Positions 1 to 5,825 of a stretch of 5,825 nucleotides of DNA are shown piece by piece. This DNA comes from Wenzhouxiangella sp. GTDB lineage: Bacteria > Pseudomonadota > Gammaproteobacteria > Xanthomonadales > Wenzhouxiangellaceae. The translations under genes were made by a program, and so were the position numbers. The stretch spans positions 1-5,825 of the forward strand of contig JAGYMV010000054.1 of NCBI GenBank assembly GCA_018400355.1. Direction: 5' to 3'. The notes beneath the pieces were generated by a model. The model made no database searches, had not been told where the DNA came from, and saw nothing but the letters and a program-made list of their open reading frames with translations. How positions within the stretch are numbered: the first letter of the stretch is position 1; every line of letters starts with the position of its first letter.

Positions 1-1573
1 CATTCGATCCGTTCCTCTAGAGCTGAGAACTCAAACGCCCCCGAGCAGGCTTGAGGTCCGCGGTGAGATTGTGATGACCCGCTCGGGCTTCAAGCGTTTA
101 AACGACAAGTTGGGCGAAGCGGGCCAAAAGCTCTTTGTGAATCCGAGGAATGCAGCAGCTGGAAGCCTGCGCCAGCTGGACCCTGCCATCACCGCCACGC
201 GTCCCTTGCAGTTTTTTGCCTATGGGGCGGTGATCGAAGATTCTGGGTTTCCCACACAAAAAGCCATTTACGAGTGGCTCCAAGACCTCGGCTTTCCGAT
301 CAGTGCAGACATTGTGGTGGCAAAGGACCTATCGATGCTCTTGGCCTCCCACGAGGGCTTTCTTGCCAAAAGAGACCAATTGGATCATGACATTGATGGT
401 GTGGTCTATAAGGTCAACAGCCTCTCGGATCAACAAGAATTGGGTTTTGTTAGCCGCGCACCCCGCTGGGCGTTGGCCCATAAGTTTCCCGCGCAAGAAG
501 AAGTCACCACGCTGCTGGGCATCGATATCCAAGTGGGGCGCACGGGCGCACTCACCCCCGTGGGGCGATTGGAACCTGTGTTCGTTGGGGGCGTGACGGT
601 CACCAACGCCACCTTGCACAACGCAGACGAGATCAAACGAAAAGATGTTCGGCCAGGCGATCAGGTCGTTGTTCGACGGGCAGGCGATGTCATCCCAGAA
701 ATTGTCCGATCGATCAATACAGACAAAGGGAAACGCTCTGAGCCCTGGGAAATGCCCACGCAGTGCCCTGAGTGTGGAAGCGCGGTCGAGCAGATTGAGG
801 GCCAAGCGGCCGTTCGTTGCACAGGCGGTTTGGTGTGCCCAGCACAGCGCAAGCGCGCGTTGGAGCACTTTGTGAGTCGAACAGCCATGAACATCGATGG
901 CCTTGGAACGCAAGTCATCAATCAGTTGGTCGATGAGGGGCTCGTTAAAACCCCGGCTGATCTCTATCGCCTAGATCACGAGACATTAACAGGCCTCGAG
1001 CGCATGGGCGATAAATCAGCCCAAAACCTCCTAGATGCCATCGATCACAGTCGAAAAACACAACTCGACCGATTGTTGTTTGCACTTGGGATTCGCGAGG
1101 TCGGTGCGGTGACTGCGACCGCATTGGCCAACCATTTCGGTACCCTGGATGCCATCGCGTCAAGCGATGCGCAAACGCTGGAGTCGGTTCCAGATGTTGG
1201 CCCTGTCGTGGCCCACCACGTGGTCTCATTTTTCAAAGAGCCCCACAACCAAGAAGTCATCCAAGAGTTACAAGAACTTGGCGTGGATTACCCGCCCATT
1301 GCAAAGAAAGAAGCAACGCGACAACCACTCAATGGGCAGACCTACGTCTTAACCGGTCGACTAGACGCGATGGATCGGTCAGCAGCCAAGCAGCAACTCG
1401 AAGCACTGGGCGCCAAGGTGACTGGCAGCGTATCTGCCAAAACAACGGGGGTCATTGCAGGTGAAGAGCCTGGGTCGAAGTATCAAAAGGCCCAGTCCCT
1501 CAATGTGCCTATTTTGACAGAAGCCGAGCTATTGACCTTGTTGAGCACCCACAAGCCCAATGCCGTAGAATAA
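1..1573 (+). CDS. ligA: NAD+-dependent DNA ligase LigA, 5'-truncated by the window edge
   Basis: Seals 3'-OH/5'-phosphate nicks in duplex DNA using NAD+, in replication (Okazaki fragments) and repair; cytoplasmic. The frame is open from base 2 with no start: residues before the GTG at 71 read IRSVPLEL...RLEVRGE, matching the E. coli LigA adenylation domain, so 71 is not the real start. About 523 residues are present; roughly 145-150 N-terminal ones, with domain Ia and the catalytic Lys (KxDG), lie outside. Visible in order: NPRNAAAGSLRQLD (about 140-181), DGVVYKVN (Lys codon 410) and AHKFPAQ (Lys codon 482) of the nucleotidyltransferase domain; OB-fold with QVGRTGALTPV; a four-Cys zinc finger (Cys codons 764, 773, 818, 836); helix-hairpin-helix repeats (GLERMG, GIREVG, VPDVG); C-terminal BRCT domain from about 1325. 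Ends with tandem TAA TAA. No frameshift or missing key residue is seen in this part. Confidence 0.97.
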   Translation, partial: IRSVPLELRTQTPPSRLEVRGEIVMTRSGFKRLNDKLGEAGQKLFVNPRNAAAGSLRQLDPAITATRPLQFFAYGAVIEDSGFPTQKAIYEWLQDLGFPISADIVVAKDLSMLLASHEGFLAKRDQLDHDIDGVVYKVNSLSDQQELGFVSRAPRWALAHKFPAQEEVTTLLGIDIQVGRTGALTPVGRLEPVFVGGVTVTNATLHNADEIKRKDVRPGDQVVVRRAGDVIPEIVRSINTDKGKRSEPWEMPTQCPECGSAVEQIEGQAAVRCTGGLVCPAQRKRALEHFVSRTAMNIDGLGTQVINQLVDEGLVKTPADLYRLDHETLTGLERMGDKSAQNLLDAIDHSRKTQLDRLLFALGIREVGAVTATALANHFGTLDAIASSDAQTLESVPDVGPVVAHHVVSFFKEPHNQEVIQELQELGVDYPPIAKKEATRQPLNGQTYVLTGRLDAMDRSAAKQQLEALGAKVTGSVSAKTTGVIAGEEPGSKYQKAQSLNVPILTEAELLTLLSTHKPNAVE

Positions 1574-1594
1574 TAACCACAGCGTTAGACAGAC

Positions 1595-1603
1595 AGGAGA
1601 GGA
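1595..1603 (+). promoter_or_regulatory. Shine-Dalgarno of the universal stress protein gene
   Basis: The purine-rich run AGGAGAGGA ends 7 nt before the ATG at 1611 and offers good anti-SD pairing (AGGAG, or the GAGAGGA part at closer spacing). It supports that ATG as the start. The 37-nt ligA-usp spacer contains no visible hairpin with a T-run. Confidence 0.75.
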
Positions 1604-1610
1604 ACATCCC

Positions 1611-2051
1611 ATGAGTGAACAGATTACAGAAATCTTGGTCCCCGTTGATGGGTCAGAGAACTCCACCCGAGCAGCGCTCTTTGGTATTGATCTGGCGAAA
1701 GCCTTCGGGGTTGGGGTGCGCTTGTTTTATGTTTTCCCCGCAGCATCCGTCGAAATTATTGGCATGGCCGGCATGTCGCGCTCCGATATTGATCAGGCCG
1801 CTCAAGCCGCCGCGCAAAAAGCGTTTGATTTGACCCATGAAGCCCTCGGTTCAGATGTCGGCGTTGATGTGGAACAAGAAACATCCATGGGTGATCCCGC
1901 CGAGGAGGTCCTTCGCTATACAGAGGATAACTCAGGTGCGATGGTGGTGATTGGGCGTCGTGGTCTGTCTCGAATGAAAAGCCTAATGATTGGTAGCGTT
2001 AGCGACAAGGTGCTGCGCCACGCTAAGACCCCTGTGATGGTGATCACCTAA
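1611..2051 (+). CDS. Universal stress protein, UspA superfamily, ATP-binding type
   Basis: A small cytoplasmic single-domain Usp of 146 residues, the usual length for the family (about 140-160). The N-terminal beta strand ILVPVDGSENS (residues 8-18) carries the conserved Asp that contacts the nucleotide in ATP-binding members. Near the C-terminus is the full G-x2-G-x9-G-S/T phosphate/ribose loop: Gly115, Gly118, Gly128, Ser129, followed by the closing strand TPVMVIT. This places it with ATP-binding Usps (MJ0577-type) rather than the non-binding E. coli UspA type. Such proteins usually dimerise and support survival in starvation, oxidative or energy stress; the exact role here cannot be read from sequence. 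ATG start with a good SD. The stop is immediately followed by a possible GTG start of the peroxidase gene, suggesting one transcript and a stress setting for both. Confidence 0.93.
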   Translation: MSEQITEILVPVDGSENSTRAALFGIDLAKAFGVGVRLFYVFPAASVEIIGMAGMSRSDIDQAAQAAAQKAFDLTHEALGSDVGVDVEQETSMGDPAEEVLRYTEDNSGAMVVIGRRGLSRMKSLMIGSVSDKVLRHAKTPVMVIT

Positions 2052-2096
2052 GTGACTGGATGGTCCGTCGCACAGAAGTGCCTAAGCGTCCTCCCA

Positions 2097-2690
2097 ATGG
2101 CCAATCAGAAGCCCTTTGTCCTTGGTGTGATGTGGGTGGCCATATTGTGTTCATCGCTGACTTGGGCCAATGCAGAAAAAGCGGGAGCAACCCCAATGTG
2201 TGATGATCTCTTGAACTACGAGCAGCGTCTCCTGGCCTCCAAGCAAAGTTTAAAGCTCTGCGATGCCTTTCAGGGTGATGTCATCTTGGTGGTCAACACC
2301 GCCAGCCAATGTGGGTTCACTGGCCAGTTCGAAGGTCTTGAGGCACTCTATCAATCCCACAAAGACAAGGGGTTCGTGGTGCTGGGGTTCCCATCCAATG
2401 ACTTTCGTCAAGAACACGCCGATGAAAGTGAGACTGCCGATGTTTGCCAAATCAACTATGGCGTCACCTTTCCCATGTTCGCGACAAGTTCAGTGCGGGG
2501 CGCAGAAGCCAACGCGCTGTTTTCCAAATTGGCCAAAGCCACCCAGGCACCAAGCTGGAACTTCAATAAGTACTTAATTGGAAGAGACGGGGTGGTGGTT
2601 GAGCATTTTGGTTCGATGACAAAACCTGTGGGCGGCAAATTAGAGGCCCGCGTGCTCGAGGCGTTGAATCAGACGGGACCAAACTCGTAA
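2097..2690 (+). CDS. Secreted glutathione peroxidase-family thiol peroxidase
   Basis: Reduces H2O2 or organic hydroperoxides with a peroxidatic cysteine; probably periplasmic. From ATG 2097 it has 197 residues. Residues 1-26 form a Sec signal peptide (Lys5, hydrophobic 7-24, ANA before the cut). Catalytic tetrad: Cys72 in VNTASQCGFT, Gln105, Trp154 and Asn155 in WNF. Cys117 in VCQINYGVTFP matches the resolving Cys of yeast Gpx3-type 2-Cys enzymes, so thioredoxin-like reductants are more likely than glutathione. The tetramer loop of animal GPx is absent, suggesting a monomer. The usual FPCNQF is FPSNDF here and the following loop is about one residue short; I recall exported bacterial GPx proteins sharing FPSNDF. 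Cys35 and Cys55 could form a structural disulfide. The frame also opens with GTG 2052, touching the usp stop; this adds 15 residues and is a real alternative start. The 3' end overlaps the convergent GST gene. Confidence 0.9.
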   Translation: MANQKPFVLGVMWVAILCSSLTWANAEKAGATPMCDDLLNYEQRLLASKQSLKLCDAFQGDVILVVNTASQCGFTGQFEGLEALYQSHKDKGFVVLGFPSNDFRQEHADESETADVCQINYGVTFPMFATSSVRGAEANALFSKLAKATQAPSWNFNKYLIGRDGVVVEHFGSMTKPVGGKLEARVLEALNQTGPNS

Positions 2691-3343
2691 GGCCCACCCT
2701 TGCTGAGCGCCCGCTGATAGGCCGGCCGCGCTTGTAGCCTTTGCACATAAGACACCACATTGGGGAATGCCTCCGGCTGGATGCTTCTTTTGGCCAGTGC
2801 GGCCTCCAGTGGGAACAACATCTGGACATCAGCGAGGGTGATTTGATCGCTCGCAAACCACTCATTTTGGTTTAAATGCGCCTCCACAAATTCAAAGTGT
2901 GTCTGAATCTGTGGGTTGGTAAACGTTTGATCAACTTGATTGGCGATTCGCTTAGTCAACGGGCGGATGAGTGCGGGTATCGCTGGACCTTTGAGCATGG
3001 AAAAAATCAATCGGACCAACAAAGGCGGCATCATTGAGGCCTCTGCGTAGTGCATCCAGTATTGAAAATTCCAGTAGTCACTGTCCGTTGAGTCAATCAG
3101 CCAGTCGGGCGCATGGCGACGGGCCATGTACTCAAGAATGACAGCGGACTCTGCCAAGATCAGATCGCCTTCCACCAATATGGGAAGCTTGCCCAGCGGG
3201 TGAATGTCGCGGACTTCCGGTTTGGCCAAACGGGTCACAGGGTCCCGCTGATGAATGATTAACTGGTACTCAAGGCCAATTTCCTCGGCAAACCAGAGCA
3301 CCCGCTGCGAGCGAGAGTGAGCGAGGTAATGGAGCTCAATCAC
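2669..3343 (-). CDS. Glutathione S-transferase, Gtt1-like
   Basis: Cytosolic-type GST of 224 residues, a normal full length. The N-terminal thioredoxin-fold domain (about 1-78) has HSRSQRVLW (residues 9-17, candidate catalytic Ser10 or Ser12), IHPLGKLPIL with the cis-Pro at 54, and AESAVILEY with Glu65-Ser66 that bind the gamma-glutamyl group of glutathione. The all-helical C-terminal domain (about 90-210) contains MHYAEASMMPPLL and TLADVQM, whose T-x-x-D (169-172) is the N-capping box. The IHPLG...ILAES pattern and long middle helices resemble the Gtt1-like subfamily. The substrate is unknown; detoxifying conjugation or peroxidase activity is typical. Start is GTG at 3343, overlapping the phosphatase stop by 8 nt (GTGATTGA); only a weak AGG precedes it, so translation is probably coupled to the phosphatase. 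Its 3' end overlaps the gpx gene. Confidence 0.93.
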   Translation of the reverse strand: MIELHYLAHSRSQRVLWFAEEIGLEYQLIIHQRDPVTRLAKPEVRDIHPLGKLPILVEGDLILAESAVILEYMARRHAPDWLIDSTDSDYWNFQYWMHYAEASMMPPLLVRLIFSMLKGPAIPALIRPLTKRIANQVDQTFTNPQIQTHFEFVEAHLNQNEWFASDQITLADVQMLFPLEAALAKRSIQPEAFPNVVSYVQRLQARPAYQRALSKGGPYEFGPV

Positions 3344-4916
3344 CGCCTGAGTCGTTTCTGGTCACGCCATCCCACTGCGGCAGGCCAGAGGCATCGCGCA
3401 ACCGCTCCTCGGCTTGCTTTAGACGGGGGAGGGCATTGATGATGCTGTGGTAGATCACATTCTGTTCAACGACACCATAGAGCACGTCAGCCCCAGGTCC
3501 AATGGAATAGACCGGCACATCCTCTCCCGCGTGAGTCGCTGAATACTGCCAAGTACCGGCTTTTTGTTTGTAGTCTGGGGTTAGGGGGTCCATGGTTCGA
3601 AAATCGATGGTGGCGTCGTCTCGGCGATAGCCTGGCCCCGTTGCATAGTTCAGCACTGTCATGGGCTGATCTTCGTGATCGCGCATGGTGCGCTCAGATT
3701 CAGGCCCATCGCCTGGGCGAACGGCATAACCCATGATGGGATTCCCCCGCACACCATATCCATCAAATGTCAGCGCATGGGCGTGGTCGGCTGTGACGAT
3801 GACCAGCGTCTCATCCATGTCCACCAGACCAACCGCCGCTTCGATCGCTTGGTTAAACTCGATGGTATCGGTCAAGGCGCGCCACGCATTATTGGCGTGA
3901 TGCGCATGATCGATGCGGCCACTTTCCACCACCAAGACAAATCCTTGATCGCTCCTTTTTTGCAGCAACTCAATGGACGCGGTCACCATTTCACTCAAAG
4001 AGGGCTCTCCACCTGGATCATCTGGGCGGTCAAATTCATACTGCATGTGGCTTGGTTGAAAAAGCCCCAGAATCGGTCCGTCTGAGTCCGCCGCCATGGC
4101 CGCCTTAAACTCTTCATGGTTCCAGACGTAGCGACCGGCGGGGAAGCGCTCTTGCCACTCGGTGATAAGATTTCTTCCATCGCTTCGGTGGCCCATGATG
4201 TCCGGATACTCTGGATCACTCCAATCACTCGGATAGAAAGCGCGACGACCACCCCCTAAGACCACATCAATCCCACGCCCCACATCGTATTCCACCAATT
4301 GACGGGCGATGTCTCGGCACCCGGCCTCCACAGCAGTGGGGGGCAGGCCACGGTCACTCTCCCAGCTTCGCTCTGGACTTTTGGCAAACAACGCAGCGGG
4401 CGTGGCGTGGGTGATCCTGGTGGTCGACACCACGCCTGTGGCCATATCAGACTGTGCGGCCAAGTCCAATAGACTCACCCTTGTGGCGCCATCCATTGAG
4501 GCGCAATCTCCGCGAGTGGCACCTTGGTCAACCGCGATGGCCCCAGCAAAGCTTTTAACGCCAGTGACCATGGCTGTCATGGTGCCAGCTGAATCGGGTG
4601 TTTGCTGGTTGGTGTTGTACGTCTTGGCTAAAGCGAGGTTTTCAAAGCGCTCAAAAAACAGATAATTTTCTTCGCCCGTTTGCCCTTGTTGCTGCCCTTG
4701 GAGAATGCGTGCAGCGGCCACTGTCGTCAAGCTCATGCCATCCCCCACAAATAAGATGACATTGCGCGCTTGAGGCTTCGTATCCGCCGTTCCTTGGCGT
4801 CCTTCAATCCAGTTTTGACCCGCCTGATACCAACTCTCAGCGCTCTCGGCGGCTTGGACTGGATTTAAAAGCACACAAAAACCACCTGCAAGCAGGCTAA
4901 CGCGAAGTAATTTCAA
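3336..4916 (-). CDS. Secreted alkaline phosphatase, PhoA superfamily
   Basis: Exported metal-dependent phosphomonoesterase releasing inorganic phosphate from organic phosphates. From TTG 4916 it has 526 residues. The signal peptide is about residues 1-22 (Lys2, Arg5, hydrophobic core, VQA before the cut). Catalytic residues by match to E. coli PhoA and animal ALPs: metal Asp59 in FVGDGMS, nucleophile Ser109 in PDSAGT, His170/Thr172 in THATPAA, phosphate-binding Arg183 in PERSWESD, metal ligands Glu331, Asp336 and His340 in VESGRIDHAHH, Asp377-His378 in TADHAH, and His462 in ATHAGEDV. His at 170 and 337, where E. coli has Asp153 and Lys328, resembles animal and marine ALPs, usually linked to high turnover. 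The TTG start has AAGGAG 8 nt upstream; an in-frame ATG at 4955 adds 13 non-signal residues, lies inside a hairpin arm and has no spaced SD. No Pho box is visible in the 62-nt spacer, so phosphate control, if any, acts further upstream. Confidence 0.93.
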   Translation of the reverse strand: MKLLRVSLLAGGFCVLLNPVQAAESAESWYQAGQNWIEGRQGTADTKPQARNVILFVGDGMSLTTVAAARILQGQQQGQTGEENYLFFERFENLALAKTYNTNQQTPDSAGTMTAMVTGVKSFAGAIAVDQGATRGDCASMDGATRVSLLDLAAQSDMATGVVSTTRITHATPAALFAKSPERSWESDRGLPPTAVEAGCRDIARQLVEYDVGRGIDVVLGGGRRAFYPSDWSDPEYPDIMGHRSDGRNLITEWQERFPAGRYVWNHEEFKAAMAADSDGPILGLFQPSHMQYEFDRPDDPGGEPSLSEMVTASIELLQKRSDQGFVLVVESGRIDHAHHANNAWRALTDTIEFNQAIEAAVGLVDMDETLVIVTADHAHALTFDGYGVRGNPIMGYAVRPGDGPESERTMRDHEDQPMTVLNYATGPGYRRDDATIDFRTMDPLTPDYKQKAGTWQYSATHAGEDVPVYSIGPGADVLYGVVEQNVIYHSIINALPRLKQAEERLRDASGLPQWDGVTRNDSGGD

Positions 4917-4924
4917 GATTGTTT

Positions 4925-4930
4925 CTCCTT
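4925..4930 (-). promoter_or_regulatory. Shine-Dalgarno that selects the TTG start of the phosphatase gene
   Basis: On the - strand AAGGAG lies 8 nt before the TTG at 4916-4914. This is the only strong SD near the 5' end, and starting there gives a compact signal peptide beginning M-K-L-L-R. It begins two bases after the end of the inverted repeat, so RNA folding could affect ribosome access. Confidence 0.75.
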
Positions 4931-4931
4931 C

Positions 4932-4964
4932 AATGAGGCCATGACCAATGTGCATGGCCTCATT
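4932..4964. repeat. Perfect 12-bp inverted repeat with 9-bp loop between peptidase and phosphatase genes
   Basis: AATGAGGCCATG (4932-4943) is the exact reverse complement of CATGGCCTCATT (4953-4964), separated by 9 bases. In leftward mRNA it would form a stable stem-loop after the peptidase stop and directly before the phosphatase SD. It is not a classic intrinsic terminator: in the leftward direction the six-T run (A-run 4967-4972 on +) comes before the stem, and none follows. It could be an mRNA processing or stability hairpin, a translation-modulating structure, a Rho-dependent 3'-end hairpin, or a dimeric regulator site (arm centres 21 bp apart, two helical turns). The sequence alone does not decide. 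Confidence 0.8.
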
Positions 4965-4978
4965 CTAAAAAACCCAAG

Positions 4979-5825
4979 TTACCAAATATTGACACGGTTC
5001 TCAGGTGCGATATAGAGCGCATCGTCAGGAGAGACATCGAAGGCATCGTACCAAGCATCAATGTTTCTGACGACACCATTGACGCGATACATGGCCGGGC
5101 TGTGTGGGCCTCGAATGAGACGGGCACGCAAGGACTCTTCTGTTTCAATGGTCCGCCAAACTTGCGCCCATGCCATGAAAAAGCGTTGATCGCCGGTGTA
5201 GCCGTCTAGGACCGGAGACTCACCACCATGGTGGTCAGCCAGGTACATCTTGTAGGCGTGATGCGCAATCGAGAGGCCACCCAAATCGCCGATATTTTCA
5301 CCAAGCGACAAACTGCCATTGACGGTCATATTGGGCAGGGGGCTAAAGCCATCATATTGGGCAACCAAGGCGGCTGTGCGCTCCTCAAACTGCTCTCTGG
5401 ACTGGTCGGTCCACCAGTTCCTCAACACGCCCTTGCTATCCGAGCGAGACCCTTGGTCATCAAAGCCGTGGCCCATCTCATGACCAATCACACCACCGAT
5501 GGCGCCAAAGTTAACTGCTGGATCAGCAAAGGGGTCAAAGAAAGGCGGTTGCAAAATGGCCGCTGGAAAGACGATCTCATTGCGCGTTGGCGAGTAGTAA
5601 GCGTTGACGGTCTGCGGACTCATGAACCATTCCCAATCGCGGACAGGCTCATCGAGTCTTGCGAGCGAATCTTCCCAAGACCACTCAGACAAACGATTGA
5701 GGTTACCAATCAGATCGTCGGCCTCGACTTCCACTGCCGAATAATCACGCCAGCGGTCTGGATATCCGATTTTTGGCAAAAATGCTTCCAGCTTCGCCTC
5801 AGCCTCCACCCGAGTTTCGGCATCC
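4979..5825 (-). CDS. M13-family zinc endopeptidase (PepO/neprilysin type), 5'-truncated by the window edge
   Basis: Zinc metallopeptidase cutting oligopeptides; bacterial members are usually exported, but the N-terminus is outside the window so its location is inferred. The frame is open to base 5824 (DAETR before the GTG at 5809), so that GTG is internal. About 281 C-terminal residues of an expected 650-700 are present. Seen in order: FLPKIGYPDRWRDYS; substrate-binding NAYYSPTRNEIVFPAAIL (Asn-Ala-Tyr-Tyr about 5602-5591); zinc site HEMGH (5482-5468) with catalytic Glu and two His ligands; ENIGDLGG (from 5299) with the third ligand Glu and supporting Asp; YRVNGVVRN with the conserved Arg; and the C-terminal end VNIW. 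Vertebrate members end in CxxW; Asn replaces that Cys here, and bacterial homologues often lack it too. The stop lies 62 nt before the phosphatase start, so the two may form an operon. Confidence 0.95.
   Translation of the reverse strand, partial: DAETRVEAEAKLEAFLPKIGYPDRWRDYSAVEVEADDLIGNLNRLSEWSWEDSLARLDEPVRDWEWFMSPQTVNAYYSPTRNEIVFPAAILQPPFFDPFADPAVNFGAIGGVIGHEMGHGFDDQGSRSDSKGVLRNWWTDQSREQFEERTAALVAQYDGFSPLPNMTVNGSLSLGENIGDLGGLSIAHHAYKMYLADHHGGESPVLDGYTGDQRFFMAWAQVWRTIETEESLRARLIRGPHSPAMYRVNGVVRNIDAWYDAFDVSPDDALYIAPENRVNIW

Noticed and set aside
71..76. GTG/ATG at 71-76 as the start of a short ligase
   Set aside because: The upstream 23 codons are open and match conserved LigA sequence (LEVRGE), so the gene simply enters from the left edge.
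329..913. A 194-codon open frame on the - strand inside ligA, and other long antisense frames such as 661-921 and 945-1229
   Set aside because: They are antisense to conserved LigA domains, and their translations resemble no known family and have no credible SD. They are shadow frames.
1541..1571. Possible sigma-70 promoter for usp: TTGAGC, 19-bp spacer, TAGAAT
   Set aside because: The -35 match is partial, the spacer is long, and it lies within the end of ligA. It is too weak to annotate without transcript data.
2720..2727. GGCCGGCC palindrome near the GST 3' end
   Set aside because: It is an 8-bp GC palindrome inside coding sequence with no flanking structure or T-run; chance occurrence is likely.
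3675..4665. Open frames on the + strand (3675-4085 and 4309-4665) opposite the phosphatase
   Set aside because: The opposite strand encodes catalytic motifs of the phosphatase continuously; the + frames have no recognisable protein features.
4932..4972. Inverted repeat plus A/T run as a bidirectional or leftward intrinsic terminator
   Set aside because: The T-run precedes the stem in leftward RNA, and rightward RNA has an A-run after the stem, so neither direction has stem followed by U-run.
4962..4990. TAGAAT on the - strand (4967-4962) as a -10 box for the phosphatase
   Set aside because: There is no acceptable -35 at 16-18 bp, and the start of transcription would fall inside the inverted repeat.

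Overview
The window holds six protein-coding genes packed almost end to end. Three lie on the + strand on the left and three on the - strand on the right. The proteins read as gammaproteobacterial: the NAD+-dependent DNA ligase matches the Escherichia coli-type LigA layout almost block by block, and the exported glutathione peroxidase, Gtt1-like GST, PhoA-type phosphatase and M13 peptidase are all common in that class. Base composition is moderately GC-rich and looks even across the window. A free-living, perhaps aquatic, gammaproteobacterium fits, but this is inferred from remembered family resemblance and the genus cannot be named.

Left half, rightward: the 3' three quarters of ligA (1-1573, start outside the window) ends in tandem stops. 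After 37 nt comes a 146-residue universal stress protein (1611-2051), followed at once by a secreted thiol peroxidase of the glutathione peroxidase family (2097-2690, or from a GTG at 2052 abutting the usp stop). The usp and gpx genes are likely co-transcribed, and ligA may read into them because no terminator is visible between.

Right half, leftward: the 3' part of an M13 (PepO/neprilysin-type) zinc endopeptidase gene (4979-5825) enters from the right edge. A 62-nt spacer follows, containing a perfect 12-bp inverted repeat and a strong Shine-Dalgarno. Next is a secreted PhoA-superfamily alkaline phosphatase (3336-4916, best start TTG), whose 3' end overlaps by 8 nt a Gtt1-like glutathione S-transferase gene (2669-3343). 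The two gene runs converge, and the gpx and GST coding regions overlap tail to tail by 22 bp, leaving no room for an intergenic terminator.

Functionally this is housekeeping DNA joining/repair (LigA) next to a small stress and thiol-redox group (Usp, GPx, GST), plus two exported hydrolases (M13 peptidase, alkaline phosphatase) that could release amino acids and phosphate outside the cytoplasm. No mobile elements, CRISPR arrays, RNA genes or phage genes were seen, and no gene-free stretch exceeds about 65 bp. I see no convincing new system. The features most worth a second look are the inverted repeat before the phosphatase gene, its non-ATG start, and the tightly overlapped convergent redox genes.
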